Below are positions 8,620 to 18,009 of a stretch of DNA of 64,000 nt, piece after piece; the first letter of the stretch is position 1; every line of letters starts with the position of its first letter. The notes under the pieces were generated by a model. That model saw only the letters and a program-made list of their open reading frames with translations, ran no database searches and had not been told where the DNA came from. Origin of the DNA: Kitasatospora sp. NBC_01287 (GTDB lineage: Bacteria > Actinomycetota > Actinomycetes > Streptomycetales > Streptomycetaceae); contig NZ_JAPEPB010000001.1 of NCBI RefSeq assembly GCF_026340565.1, forward strand, positions 5,060,501-5,124,500. Direction: 5' to 3'. The translations under genes and the position numbers were made by a program.

Positions 8620-8876
8620 ATATCCACATCCCTTGACTTATCCACAGGGAATCGATGAGTGGACGACGGGTCGGCGGCCGGAGGGCACTGTGAGGCCAAG
8701 CCGAAGCCAGAGCTCGGACCGATGAGGATCAGCCGCATCGGACGGGCAGCGGGCAGAGGCACCCATGTCGTCGCCCGCCCCGCCCGGGGCGAGCTCGCCG
8801 CGCGTCGCCTCACCCGGTGGTGCGCGGAGCTCGACCGGCGGAGCGTCAGCGAGCAGCCCGCTCTGGGGAGGCAGCC

Positions 8877-9989
8877 ATGCGCGCACCAACCATCGACCAG
8901 TACGACCCGACAGTCCACGAGCCCGGCTCCGGCGGACCCCTGATCCTCACCGGGGACGAGCAGTTGGCGGAGCACCTGCTCAAGCTCTGCGCGGCGGTCG
9001 GGGCCGAGCCCCAGTTGCTGGCCACGGCGCCGCCACGCCGCCTCTGGGAGGCGGCCCCCATCGTCCTGCTCGGCGATGACCAGTACGAGCGCTGCGCGGA
9101 GCTTCCCCGCCGCCCCGGTGTGCTGCTGCTGAGTGGCGGACCAGATCACTGCGAGGTGTGGGTCCGCGGCGTCCAACTCGGCGCCGAGCAGGTGCTGTTC
9201 CTGCCCGACGCGCAGTCCTGGCTGCTCGACCGGATCGCCGATGTGGTCGAGGGCGTCGGCCCCCCGGCGCTGACCGTCGCGGTGCTCGGCGGTCGGGGCG
9301 GTGCCGGGGCGTCGACACTCGCCTGTGCGCTGGCCGTCGCGGCGGTGCGAGCCGGTCACCGCACCATGCTGATCGACGGCGACCCGCTGGGCGGTGGGCT
9401 GGACGTGCTGCTCGGCGGTGAGGGTGCCGACGGGCTGCGCTGGCCCGACCTGGCCGACGCGCGGGGGCGGGTCAACAGCGCCGAGCTCGCCCAGGCGTTA
9501 CCCGTGCTGCACCGGATCAGCACGCTCTCCTGGGACCGGGGCGCCGCGCCGCAGGTCCCGTCGGCGGCGATGCGCTGCGTGCTGGAGGCCGCGCGGCGCC
9601 GGGGCGGACTGGTCGTCCTCGACCTGCCGCGCCAACTCGATCCGGTCGCCGTCCAGGCCTTGGAGCAGACCGACACGGGCTTGCTGGTGATCCCCGCGGA
9701 AGTGCGCGCGCTGGCCGCGGCCGGGCGAGTGGCAGCCACCGCCGGAGCGCGCTTGGCGGACCTGCGAGCGGTGATCCGCCAGCCAGGGCCGGTGGGCCTG
9801 CGCGGCGCGGAGATCGCCCGAGGCCTCGGGCTCCCGCTCGCGGGTGAGATCACCCACGAGGCCGGGCTGACGCTCGACGCCGAGCGCGGCAGACCACCGG
9901 GCCAGCGGTCCGGTGGCCCGCTGGCCCGTTTCTGCGCCGCCTATCTCAACGAAGTTCTGCCCGGTACCGAAGGAGCAACGGCATCATGA
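8877..9989 (+). CDS. TadZ/CpaE-like ATPase of Tad pilus cluster (septum-site-determining-like)
   Basis: 370 residues. An N-terminal receiver-like region of about 130 residues has no clear phosphoacceptor Asp; it leads into a MinD/ParA-type ATPase with the deviant Walker A VLGGRGGAGASTLACAL, in which the usual first Lys is replaced, then LIDGDPLGGGLD (switch I) and LVVLDLPRQLD (switch II). TadZ/CpaE proteins localise the Tad secretion machinery. ATG 8877 was chosen over an upstream GTG at 8817 because GGGGAGG sits 5 nt before it. The stop overlaps the next start by 4 bp (ATGA), so it is translationally coupled to tadA. Confidence 0.85.
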   Translation: MRAPTIDQYDPTVHEPGSGGPLILTGDEQLAEHLLKLCAAVGAEPQLLATAPPRRLWEAAPIVLLGDDQYERCAELPRRPGVLLLSGGPDHCEVWVRGVQLGAEQVLFLPDAQSWLLDRIADVVEGVGPPALTVAVLGGRGGAGASTLACALAVAAVRAGHRTMLIDGDPLGGGLDVLLGGEGADGLRWPDLADARGRVNSAELAQALPVLHRISTLSWDRGAAPQVPSAAMRCVLEAARRRGGLVVLDLPRQLDPVAVQALEQTDTGLLVIPAEVRALAAAGRVAATAGARLADLRAVIRQPGPVGLRGAEIARGLGLPLAGEITHEAGLTLDAERGRPPGQRSGGPLARFCAAYLNEVLPGTEGATAS

Positions 9990-11347
9990 AGACGCCTGCA
10001 ACGCCTGCAACTCATACGACGCATACGACGCATACGAAAGCCGGCGGCGACGCCCCGGAGCGGCAGCTGTCCTGGGGCGTTCGATTCGACCGGTCCAGGC
10101 CGAGGCCCACCCTCGCCGCGCTCCGGCGCCGCCCGAACACCGCGGACCAGGGCACCCAGATGCCCGAACGCGCCACCGCCCTGCTCGATGCCGTCCGGCT
10201 GCGCCTCGCGGAGTCCGGTGCCTCGCCGACCACCGCCGAGGTGGCGGCGGCCCTGCGGGCAGCGCGGCCCCCGCTCGGCGGCGACGAACTGCTGCACACC
10301 GTCAGCGCCCTGCGGGCGGAGCTCGTCGGGGCAGGGCCGCTGGACGCCCTGCTTAGTTCGCCCGATGTGACCGATGTGCTGGTCAACGCACCCGACGAGG
10401 TCTGGGCCGACCATGGCAGGGGGCTCCGTCGGGAGTCGTCGGTCAGGTTCCCCGACGCGGAGGCGGTGCGGCACCTCGCGCACCGGCTGGCCACCGCGGC
10501 CGGTCGTCGGCTCGATGACGCCCGCCCGTGGGTCGACGCCCGATTGCCCGACGGAACCAGGCTGCACGCGGTTCTCCCGCCGATCGCGGCCGACTGCACG
10601 CACATCTCGCTGCGGATCGCACGGCAGCGGCCCTTCGAGTTGGGTGAGTTGGTAGCGGCCGGGGCACTTGGAGCTCCCGCGGCCGAGTTGCTCGACGCTA
10701 TCGTGCGATCTCGACTGTCGCTGCTGATCAGCGGGGGGACCGGCACCGGGAAGACGACGCTGCTGGCCGCGCTGCTGGGCCTGGTCGGCCGAGCCGAGCG
10801 GATCGTCATCGCCGAGGATTCGGCGGAGCTGCGGCCCGCACACCCTCATGTGGTGCGCCTGCAGAGCCGGCCGCCGAACCAGGAAGGGCTCGGCGAACTG
10901 ACCCTGCGCGACCTGGTCCGCCAAGCACTGCGCATGCGTCCCGACCGACTGGTGGTCGGGGAGGTGCGCGGCAGCGAGGTCCTCGACCTGCTGGCCGCCC
11001 TCAACACCGGCCACGAGGGCGGCTGCGGCACGGTGCACGCCAACACGGCAGCCGACGTGCCGGCGCGGCTCGAAGCACTCGGTTCGATGGCCGGGTTGGA
11101 ACGCCGGGCGCTGCACAGTCAACTGCGTGCCGCGTTGGACGTGGTGATCCACCTGGTGCGCGATCAACGCACCGGTCGGCGGCGGGTCGCGGAGCTGCAC
11201 ACTCTGGCCGGGGATGCCACCGGTCTGGCCGTGACCGTTCCCGCCGTGCTCTTCGGACCGGACGGCTCGGTGGACCACGGGCCTGGCTGGCTGCGGTTGA
11301 CGGAGCTCTGCGCGGCGCGCGGTGTTGCTCTGGAACGGGGGCGGTGA
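9986..11347 (+). CDS. tadA: TadA/CpaF-family pilus assembly ATPase
   Basis: 453 residues, secretion ATPase of the VirB11/TadA family. The N-terminal domain contains GAGPLDALLSSPDVTDVLVNAPDEVW, which is the typical TadA N-terminal signature. Walker A is SGGTGTGKTTLL, the Asp box IAEDSAEL, the His box GCGTVHANTAADVPARLE and Walker B-like RPDRLVVGEVRG. It powers assembly of Flp-type pili with TadB/TadC. The first 20 residues are encoded by short repeats (ACGCCTGCA twice, then CATACGACG units), giving a Thr/His-rich leader not needed for activity. It overlaps its neighbours on both sides. Confidence 0.92.
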   Translation: MKTPATPATHTTHTTHTKAGGDAPERQLSWGVRFDRSRPRPTLAALRRRPNTADQGTQMPERATALLDAVRLRLAESGASPTTAEVAAALRAARPPLGGDELLHTVSALRAELVGAGPLDALLSSPDVTDVLVNAPDEVWADHGRGLRRESSVRFPDAEAVRHLAHRLATAAGRRLDDARPWVDARLPDGTRLHAVLPPIAADCTHISLRIARQRPFELGELVAAGALGAPAAELLDAIVRSRLSLLISGGTGTGKTTLLAALLGLVGRAERIVIAEDSAELRPAHPHVVRLQSRPPNQEGLGELTLRDLVRQALRMRPDRLVVGEVRGSEVLDLLAALNTGHEGGCGTVHANTAADVPARLEALGSMAGLERRALHSQLRAALDVVIHLVRDQRTGRRRVAELHTLAGDATGLAVTVPAVLFGPDGSVDHGPGWLRLTELCAARGVALERGR

Positions 11348-12657
11348 TGGGTGGACGACAGCTTCAACTCGCCTTGGCCGTAATGCTCTGCGCGCTTGCC
11401 GCAGCGGCTTGGTCGTGGCTGAACCGACGGGCGCTGGCGCGGCGGCGGTCACAGGGTGTGCTGGGACGCCCGGGTGCTTCCTGGGCGTTGCTCCGGATCG
11501 CCGTGCGGCGGTTGCGGCGGTTGCTGGGACCGGGCGGGCCACGGCCGCGTTGGCTGGTCCCGGAGCTCCTGACGCTGCCCTGCGGAGTGGTCGCCGGGGG
11601 TCTGCTGCGTTCGCCGGTGCCTCCGGCGGCCGCGGTGCTGCTGGTCTTCCCCAGTTGCCGCTGGCGGGAGCGGCGCCGGGCGGTTCGGGAGGAGCGGGAG
11701 CGGGCCGGTGCCGTCATCGAGCTCTGCGCCGCGTTGGCGGGTGAGCTGCGGAGCGGTGCGACGCCCGAGCAGGCTCTGGACAGCGTCACTGGTCCGGGGC
11801 GGGCCACGGCGGGTCTGCTGGAGCGTCTCGGCGAACAGGCGGTCGCCCGACTGGTGGCCGGCCGCTACGGCGCCGATGTGCCCAGCGCGCTGCGCTGGTT
11901 GGGGACGCTGCCCGGCGGTGGGGGCGGCTCCGCGATCGCGGCTTGCTGGCAGGTCACGGCGGACAGCGGTACCGGCCTCGCCACGGCCCTCGAACAGGTG
12001 GCCGAGGCCCTGCGAGCCGACCGGGCGCTGCGAGACGAGGTCCGAAGTGAGTTGGCCGGGCCCCGGACCACCGCTGTGCTGCTGGCTGTGCTCCCGGTCT
12101 TCGGCCTGCTGCTCGGTGTCGCGCTCGGCGCGGATCCGATGCGGGTCCTGCTGCACACCCCGCTGGGGTGGGGGTGCCTGGCCGCGGGCGTCGTCCTGGA
12201 GCTTGCGGGACTGTGCTGGAGCGGCCGGATCGTGCGTGGCGCGCTGGCCGATCCGGACCTCCACACCGGAGCGGTGCGGCGACCGCGAGAGCGGAGTGCC
12301 GGACCGGCACAGGGGCGGGCCGCCCGGCGAGCCGTGGTGCGGGCGTCCCGCGTCGGCAGACGGCCGGGGTTGGGGCGGGGAGCCGGTGGTGCGGCAGCGG
12401 CAGGTCGCGGAGCGGCGAGCGGTGGAGCGGTTGGGCAGGAGTCGGCCTGCCGCGACTCTCGTGGCAGCGCACCCCGAGACGGTCGGACGCGGCGGTCGCA
12501 CCGACGGCCGCATCAGCATCAGCTGGAGCCGGGGCACGGGCGACCGTCGGCCGGGCCGCGGACCGACTCTCCGTGGTGGCGGCGTGATTGCGTGCGTCGG
12601 CCGGGGGCCGGAGTACGGCACCCCGCGGCCGGCGGTGGGCTGGGGGTGTCGTGGTGA
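11347..12657 (+). CDS. TadB-like membrane protein with long basic C-terminal extension
   Basis: 436 residues. Residues 1-300 resemble TadB: an N-terminal helix, a cytoplasmic GspF-like helical bundle (ELCAALAGELRSGATPEQALDSV) and two C-terminal membrane helices around TTAVLLAVLPVFGLLLGVALG and LGWGCLAAGVVLELAG. TadB normally ends soon after, but here an Arg/Gly/Ala-rich tail of about 130 residues continues to a stop that overlaps the TadC GTG by 4 bp, so the tail is in phase with the coupling. Either a true extension or an old frameshift. It starts at TGATG, overlapping the TadA stop. Confidence 0.82.
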   Translation: MGGRQLQLALAVMLCALAAAAWSWLNRRALARRRSQGVLGRPGASWALLRIAVRRLRRLLGPGGPRPRWLVPELLTLPCGVVAGGLLRSPVPPAAAVLLVFPSCRWRERRRAVREERERAGAVIELCAALAGELRSGATPEQALDSVTGPGRATAGLLERLGEQAVARLVAGRYGADVPSALRWLGTLPGGGGGSAIAACWQVTADSGTGLATALEQVAEALRADRALRDEVRSELAGPRTTAVLLAVLPVFGLLLGVALGADPMRVLLHTPLGWGCLAAGVVLELAGLCWSGRIVRGALADPDLHTGAVRRPRERSAGPAQGRAARRAVVRASRVGRRPGLGRGAGGAAAAGRGAASGGAVGQESACRDSRGSAPRDGRTRRSHRRPHQHQLEPGHGRPSAGPRTDSPWWRRDCVRRPGAGVRHPAAGGGLGVSW

Positions 12658-13541
12658 GCGGGACGGTGGGCGTCCACGTGCCGCCGATGACTTCTGCTCT
12701 GCTACCGCTGGTGGTGCTTGCTGGGGCTTTCACCCCGATCGTGCTGCTGATGACGTTCGTCGGGCGCAGGCTGCGCGGGCGGGCCGGTCGACGGCGGGCG
12801 GCTCGGTTGGGGCTCGAAGAGTGGTGCCAGGGTGAGCGAGAGCCCTTGCCACGCCGGTCGACCGCAGCCCCGTTGGTGACGGCGCGGCGCGGTACGGCGG
12901 CCTCGGGTGACGGAGCGGGTGGTCGGTTCCGGCCGCGCGTCGGGCCCGTGCTGCCGGCACTCCTGGGGTTGGTGATCGCGGCCGCCTTCCCCCACGTTGT
13001 CGGGCTGGTCGCGGGGGTGATGGCGGCGCTGTTGGTTCGCCACTGGCTTCTCGTGATCCGCTCGCCGGATCGGCGATCAGCTCGGGAGCAGGAGCTGCTC
13101 ATGGCCCAACTCCCGCTGACCGCTGAGCTCCTGGCGGCATGCCTCGGCTCCTCCGCCTCGCCTGCCCAGGCGGCGGAAGCGGTCGCGCGGACGATCGGGG
13201 ACCCGATGCGGGCACGCCTGACAGCCACTTCGGCGCAGCTGGAGCTGGGCACGCCACCGGCGGCTTGCTGGGAGCGGCTGGGTGATGAGTGCCCGGCCTT
13301 GGCGCCGCTCGCCCGGTGCCTGGTGCGCACAACCGTCAGCGGGGCTCCGCCTGCCGCCCCGCTGGCGGGGCTGGCCCTCGCGCAGCGGGCGGCTGCCGGC
13401 CGTGCCGCACACGCCAGGGTGCGTCGCGCCGGGGTCCTGGCGACCGCGCCACTGGGGCTCTGCTTTCTGCCGGCGTTCGTCCTCATCGGGGTGGTGCCTG
13501 TGGTGGTGGGGCTCGCGGCTTCGTTCACCCAGCGGCTGTGA
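12654..13541 (+). CDS. TadC-like type II secretion F domain protein
   Basis: 295 residues. An N-terminal membrane helix (SALLPLVVLAGAFTPIVLLMTF), a linker, a two-helix membrane hairpin near residues 95-140, the GspF-like bundle (LPLTAELLAACLGSSASPAQAAEAV) and two C-terminal helices (TAPLGLCFLPAFVLIGVVPVVVGLAA). This is the inner-membrane platform partner of TadB. The GTG at 12654 overlaps the TadB stop. An 84-bp gap separates it from the next gene. Confidence 0.85.
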   Translation: MSGTVGVHVPPMTSALLPLVVLAGAFTPIVLLMTFVGRRLRGRAGRRRAARLGLEEWCQGEREPLPRRSTAAPLVTARRGTAASGDGAGGRFRPRVGPVLPALLGLVIAAAFPHVVGLVAGVMAALLVRHWLLVIRSPDRRSAREQELLMAQLPLTAELLAACLGSSASPAQAAEAVARTIGDPMRARLTATSAQLELGTPPAACWERLGDECPALAPLARCLVRTTVSGAPPAAPLAGLALAQRAAAGRAAHARVRRAGVLATAPLGLCFLPAFVLIGVVPVVVGLAASFTQRL

Positions 13542-13625
13542 GCACGTTCTGTGCCGACACGTAACCGAAGTGAGTATCCAGCAGGTCGCCCTGTCGGCGA
13601 TCTCTTCAGGAAGGACGTAAGAGCC

Positions 13626-14048
13626 ATGAACGGATTGAGCAGGACGAACGGTGGCGCCGGCAGGAGCATGCCCGCCGTGACCTTCGCCGCCTGCCCGGCG
13701 CACGAGCGAACCGCCGAGCTGCGGTCGCTGGCCGGCGGTTCGAGCAGGGCGCCGGTGCCCGATTGCCCGGAGCAGCCCGCCCGCCCCGGACGGCCCTCGC
13801 ACCGTCGGCCGCGCCGTCGACAGCGCCGACGCCTGGGGCACGTCGTGCGTGGTGTGCTGCGGCGGCTCGCCGCCCGGCCCCGTCGCAGGTTCGCGGGTGC
13901 CTCGGACCTCGGAATGTCGACAGCTGAGTACGCCGTCGGCACCGTGGCGGCCTGTGGGTTCGCGGCCCTGCTGTACAAGGTCGTGACGAGCGGCGCGGTC
14001 AGTGGTGCACTGGCGGAGCTGCTGGATCGGGCGCTCCATGCGGTCTGA
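13626..14048 (+). CDS. DUF4244-family small pilin-like protein
   Basis: 140 residues. The C-terminal 55 residues (GMSTAEYAVGTVAACGFAALLYKVVTSGAVSGAL) form one hydrophobic helix with the Flp/DUF4244 signature: a Gly-Met/Ser-Thr-Ala-Glu-Tyr motif, where a Glu follows the prepilin-peptidase cleavage site in Flp pilins. It is the probable major Flp-like pilin. The N-terminal 80 residues are Arg/Pro-rich and unusually long for a pilin leader. ATG 13626 is preceded by AGGAAGGA about 11 nt upstream. Confidence 0.75.
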   Translation: MNGLSRTNGGAGRSMPAVTFAACPAHERTAELRSLAGGSSRAPVPDCPEQPARPGRPSHRRPRRRQRRRLGHVVRGVLRRLAARPRRRFAGASDLGMSTAEYAVGTVAACGFAALLYKVVTSGAVSGALAELLDRALHAV

Positions 14049-14244
14049 TCGGTGTGGAGCCGGCGCCGGTCCCCGCCGGAACCGGGCCACTGGGCGGCCC
14101 TGGCCGTTGGCCCCAACCTCGGGTCCCGTGGTTCTCCACGCCGCCCGGGCTCGGCGAGGCCTTGGACGAAGGCCAGGGCAGAAGTTCGGACGAGTGCCAG
14201 GACCCGCCCGGCTGGGGCGGCGCACCCGGGCCCGGCCGACGCTG

Positions 14245-14634
14245 ATGCCGAGGTCGGCGCTGACGCCGAGGAGGGGCGTGCGGGACGCCGGGTACGTGAC
14301 CGCGGAGACAGCCGTGGTGTTGCCGACCTTCCTGCTGCTGACCACGGTGCTGATCTGGGGCGTACTGACTGCCGCGGCGCAACTCCGCTGCATCGACGCC
14401 GCTCGGGCGGGGGCCCGGTCGGCGGCGCGAGGAGACGGCGATGCCGTCGCCCGAGCCCAAGCCGTCGCACCGCGTGGGGCCACGGTCGAGGTCGCCGAGA
14501 ACGCCGACACGGTCCAGGTCCTGGTGGAGGCGGAGTGCCTGGGGCCCGGACGGCTGGCCGCTGCGCTGTCGATGAAGGTCTCGGCGCGGGCCGAGGCCAT
14601 TCGGGAGGACCGTATCGGAAGGGAGCCGGAGTGA
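14245..14634 (+). CDS. TadE-like pilus assembly protein
   Basis: 129 residues with GYVTAETAVVLPTFLLLTTVLIWGVLTAA, the TadE minor-pilin signature (Glu five residues into a single N-terminal hydrophobic helix), and a small extracytoplasmic domain. The start is uncertain: the ATG at 14245 has no clear ribosome site, while an ATG at 14038 in the same frame would overlap the preceding gene and add a low-complexity Arg/Pro segment. The stop overlaps the next ATG (TGATG). Confidence 0.72.
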   Translation: MPRSALTPRRGVRDAGYVTAETAVVLPTFLLLTTVLIWGVLTAAAQLRCIDAARAGARSAARGDGDAVARAQAVAPRGATVEVAENADTVQVLVEAECLGPGRLAAALSMKVSARAEAIREDRIGREPE

Positions 14635-15413
14635 TGGCAGTGATCGCAATGGTGGCAATGGTGGCAGTGATCGCAGCGATTGCAGCGATGATGTCGAGGG
14701 CCGCGATTGCGCCGGTGCCGCTGTCGTCGCTGACGGACCGTGAGCGTGGTTCGGCGACGGTCTGGTTGACGGGGCTCGCTTTCCTCGGCTGCGCGGTGTT
14801 CGGGGCTGCCCTGGCACTCGGGGCGGTTGTGACTGCCCGTCACCGTGCCGAGGCCGTAGCCGACCTGTCCGCCTTGGCGGCCGCTGACCACCTCCTGCTG
14901 GATACCGATGGTGGCTGCGCCCGCGCGGCGGCCTTGGCGGCCGTGCATCGGGCCACCTTGGTCTCATGCGCGGTGGACCTTGCGACGGACAGCGTCGAGG
15001 TCGAAGTGGCGGTGCCGGTGCGTGGGGTGCGAGTGCCGCTCGGTCCGGCCACCGCGCGGGCGAGGGCTGGGCCGGTCTGGGCTTTCGGTGGCCCCGACGA
15101 ACCCGAGACCGCCACCGTGGCTTCACCCCGCCTTGAGCCGGCAACTGTTGGGCAGGCAAGTGTCGGGCAGGCAACTGTTGGGCCGATCGTTGTTCGACAG
15201 AGCGGCCCCGGAGCGGACTGCGGCGGAGGCGGCCCCGCGGCGGTGAGAGATGGGCCGAGCGGATGGGAAGCGCGGGCTGTGGAGCGAACGGCCCTGGACA
15301 GAGCAGCCCTGGACAGAGCAGCCCTGGACCGGGCAGCCCTGGACCGGGCGGCCCTGGACAGAGCGGCCCTGGACCGGGCGGATGCCGGTCGCGCACTCGC
15401 CCGGCTACGGCTA
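14634..15413 (+). CDS. TadE/TadG-like membrane protein; true 3' end unclear
   Basis: The N-terminal 150 residues are a good match to the 'secretion/helicase neighbourhood' TadE-like family: RGSATVWLTGLAFLGCAVFGAALALGAVV, then RHRAEAVADLSALAAADHLL and GCARAAALAAVHRATLVSCAV. Relatives end around 130-150 residues. Here no in-frame stop follows; the frame runs through the repeats ATVGQASVGQATVG and (ALDRA)n and continues antisense to the helicase gene as far as 16,997. I cut the entry at the end of the helicase gene. A frameshift in the repeats is possible: another plus-strand frame stops at 15,246. The ATG overlaps the TadE stop by 1 bp. Confidence 0.6.
15292..15381. repeat. 15-bp tandem repeat (CCCTGGACAGAGCAG-like), about six copies
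   Basis: Six near-identical 15-mers differ only at a few positions (GACAGAGCAG or GACCGGGCGG variants). They encode ALDRA in the open frame. Because the unit is a multiple of three, copy-number change keeps the frame. They lie between the pilus operon and the 3' end of the helicase gene. Confidence 0.8.
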
Positions 15414-17735
15414 TCAGGCGTCCGGCACGCCGGCCAGCAGCACGGTCAGCAGCCGGACCGCGCCCGCTTTGTCCAACGGGTCGTTGCCGTTCCCGCACTT
15501 GGGCGACTGGACGCAGGACGGACAGCCGCGCTCGCATTCACAGGAGGCGATCGCGTCCCGGGTGGCGGCCAGCCACTGCGCCGCGCGGCGGAAGCCGTGC
15601 TCGGCGAAGCCGGCCCCGCCGGGGTGGCCGTCGTAGACGAAGACCGTCGGCAACTGGGTGTCGGGGTGCAGCGGGACGGAGACGCCGCCGATGTCCCAGC
15701 GGTCGCAGGTCGCGAAGAGCGGCAGCAGGCCGATCGAGGCGTGCTCTGCGGCATGGGCGGCGCCGGGCAGCTGGTCGAAGGGGATCAGCGCGTCGAGCAG
15801 CTGCTGTTCGGTGACGGTCCACCAGACCGCCCTGGTCCGCAGCGTCCTGGGTGGCAGGTCGAGCTTGGTCTCGCCGAGGACCTCGCCGGTGGAGATCCGC
15901 TTGCGCAGGAAGCCGACCACTTGGTTGACGACTTCGACCGAGCCGAAGTGCAGCCTGCCCTCGCCCCAGGCCTCGGTGCGGTCGGTGGTGAGGACGGAGA
16001 TGGCCGTGGTGTCCCGCGCCGTCGTGGTGTACGAGGGGTTGGCCGGTTCGACCAGGGCCACCGAGGACTCCAGGTCGAGCTCCCGGACCAGATAGGTCCG
16101 TCCCTGGTGGAGGTGGACGGCTCCGGTGTGCACGGTCGTGTGCGAGGCCGCGGCATCGACAGTGCCCAGCAGCCGACCGGTGGAGGACTCGACGATCTGA
16201 ACCGGGCTGCCGCCGCTTCCGCGCAGATCGACGGCGTCGACCGCCCGTTCACGGCGGGTCCAGTACCAGGAGCCGTCGGTGCGGCGTCGCAGCAGCCCCC
16301 GCTTTTCGAGCACCGGCAGCAGGTGGGCGGTCGAGGGGCCGAACAGCTCCAGGTCGTCGGGTCCGAGCGGCAGCTCGGCGGCGGCGGCGCACAAGTGCGG
16401 AGCCAGGACGTGCGGGTTGTCGGGGTCGAGCACGGTCGCCTCGACCGGACGGGCGAAGAGCGCCTCCGGGTGGTGCACCAGGTAGGTGTCCAGCGGGTCG
16501 TCGCGGGCGATCAGGACGGCGAGCGCCCCCTGGGCCTCGCGCCCGGCCCGCCCGGCCTGCTGCCAGAGGGAGGCCCGGGTTCCGGGGTAGCCGGCCAGCA
16601 GTACCGCGTCCAGACCGGAGACGTCGACGCCCAGTTCCAGCGCGGAGGTCGAGGCAAGCCCGAGCAGTCGTCCCGAGTGCAGGTCACGCTCCAGCGCGCG
16701 CCGCTCCTCGGGCAGGTAGCCGCCGCGGTAGGCGGCGATCCGGCTGGCGAGCGGTGCGTCGAGATTCTCCTGCGCCTGCAGCGCGACCAGCTCGGCGGCT
16801 CGGCGGGAGCGCACGAAGGCAACGGTGCGGGTGCCCGCCGCCACCAGGTCGGTCAGCAGGTAGGCGGCCTCGGTGGTGGCGGTCCGCCGCACGGGGGCGC
16901 CGTGCTCGCCGACGCGTTCGGTGAGCGGCGGTTCCCACAGGGCGAAGACCACGGGGCCGCGTGGCGAGGCGTCCTCGGTCACCGCGACCGCGGGTAGGCC
17001 GGTGAGGCGCTCGGCCGCCGCAGCCGGGTCGGCCGAGGTCGCGGAGGCGAGCAGGAAGGCGGGATCGGAGCCGTAGCGGCGGCAGAGTCGCCGCAGGCGT
17101 CGCAGGACCTGGGCGACGTGGGAACCGAACACGCCCCGGTAGCTGTGGCACTCGTCCACCACCACGTAGCGCAGCGCCTTCAGGAAGGAGGACCAGCGGG
17201 CGTGTGCCGGCAGGATGCCCCGGTGCAGCATGTCCGGGTTGGTGAGCACGTAGCTCGCGTACTGGCGGACCCACTCGCGCTCCTGCGGCGGGGTGTCCCC
17301 GTCGTAGAGCGCGGCGCGTACTCGGTCAGGGGCCAGCTCGGTGGCCCGGCGGCGCTGGTCGGCGGCCAGCGCCTTGGTGGGGGCGAGGTAGAGCGCGGTG
17401 GCGCCGCGCCCGTTGGGCGCCTCGGTGCCGTCCAGCAGGTCGCTGAGCACCGGCGCCAGGTAGCCGAGCGACTTGCCCGAGGCGGTTCCTGTGGCGATCA
17501 CCACAGTTTGGCCTGCTTTGGCCAGGTTCATGGCTTCGGTCTGATGGGCCCAGGGCCGGGCCACACCGAGTTCCGCCGCCGCGGCGCGGATTTCGTGGCG
17601 GATTGATGCAGGCCAAGGGGCATACCGGGCCTGGCGCGCGGGGAGATGCTCCGTATGGGTGAGTCGGTCCGAGCGGCCCCGGCTGGCGACCAGGGTGTCG
17701 AGCAGGGCCTCGGGCAGGCGGTGGCTGGGCGGCAT
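15414..17735 (-). CDS. DEAD/DEAH-box helicase with DUF1998-type zinc-binding C-terminus (MrfA/YprA-like)
   Basis: 773 residues. Helicase motif Q/I region HQTEAMNLAKAGQTVVIATGTASGKS, motif II DECHS, motif III SATSA, motif VI QQAGRAGR. The C-terminal four-Cys cluster CECERGCPSCVQSPKCG is the DUF1998 zinc site, as in Bacillus MrfA (mitomycin repair) and archaeal Hrq1-like helicases. A DNA repair role is likely. I chose ATG 17735 (MPPSHRLPEALLD) rather than the longer open frame to 18125, which would run across the bldG start region. It sits back to back with bldG and converges on the Tad operon. Confidence 0.9.
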   Translation of the reverse strand: MPPSHRLPEALLDTLVASRGRSDRLTHTEHLPARQARYAPWPASIRHEIRAAAAELGVARPWAHQTEAMNLAKAGQTVVIATGTASGKSLGYLAPVLSDLLDGTEAPNGRGATALYLAPTKALAADQRRRATELAPDRVRAALYDGDTPPQEREWVRQYASYVLTNPDMLHRGILPAHARWSSFLKALRYVVVDECHSYRGVFGSHVAQVLRRLRRLCRRYGSDPAFLLASATSADPAAAAERLTGLPAVAVTEDASPRGPVVFALWEPPLTERVGEHGAPVRRTATTEAAYLLTDLVAAGTRTVAFVRSRRAAELVALQAQENLDAPLASRIAAYRGGYLPEERRALERDLHSGRLLGLASTSALELGVDVSGLDAVLLAGYPGTRASLWQQAGRAGREAQGALAVLIARDDPLDTYLVHHPEALFARPVEATVLDPDNPHVLAPHLCAAAAELPLGPDDLELFGPSTAHLLPVLEKRGLLRRRTDGSWYWTRRERAVDAVDLRGSGGSPVQIVESSTGRLLGTVDAAASHTTVHTGAVHLHQGRTYLVRELDLESSVALVEPANPSYTTTARDTTAISVLTTDRTEAWGEGRLHFGSVEVVNQVVGFLRKRISTGEVLGETKLDLPPRTLRTRAVWWTVTEQQLLDALIPFDQLPGAAHAAEHASIGLLPLFATCDRWDIGGVSVPLHPDTQLPTVFVYDGHPGGAGFAEHGFRRAAQWLAATRDAIASCECERGCPSCVQSPKCGNGNDPLDKAGAVRLLTVLLAGVPDA

Positions 17736-17748
17736 GGAGACCCAGTGT

Positions 17749-17762
17749 GTCACTGGAGTGAC
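17749..17762. promoter_or_regulatory. GTCACT-GG-AGTGAC palindrome in helicase/bldG divergent region
   Basis: Two perfect 6-bp half-sites separated by GG lie just upstream of the helicase start in the 274-bp divergent region. Possible operator or promoter element; binding protein unknown. Confidence 0.35.
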
Positions 17763-18009
17763 GGACAATCGCGGCAAGCCATCGTGCGGGCATGCTGCCA
17801 GGTGGTTGAATGATGCGGTGGCGGCCAGTTGGCCGGACCGGCGGCACCTGGGCCGGTCACTCGGCCATGCGGTGGAACCGGTCAGGTGCTCCACAGCACC
17901 TGGAACGGTGGCGGCCGTCCGGCCGGGATCGGCAACTGAGAACGGCCGATGCCGCCCGACTCGCCGAAGAACGCAATATGACGTAGCAAGGCAAGGTGCT
18001 GGAGGTTCC

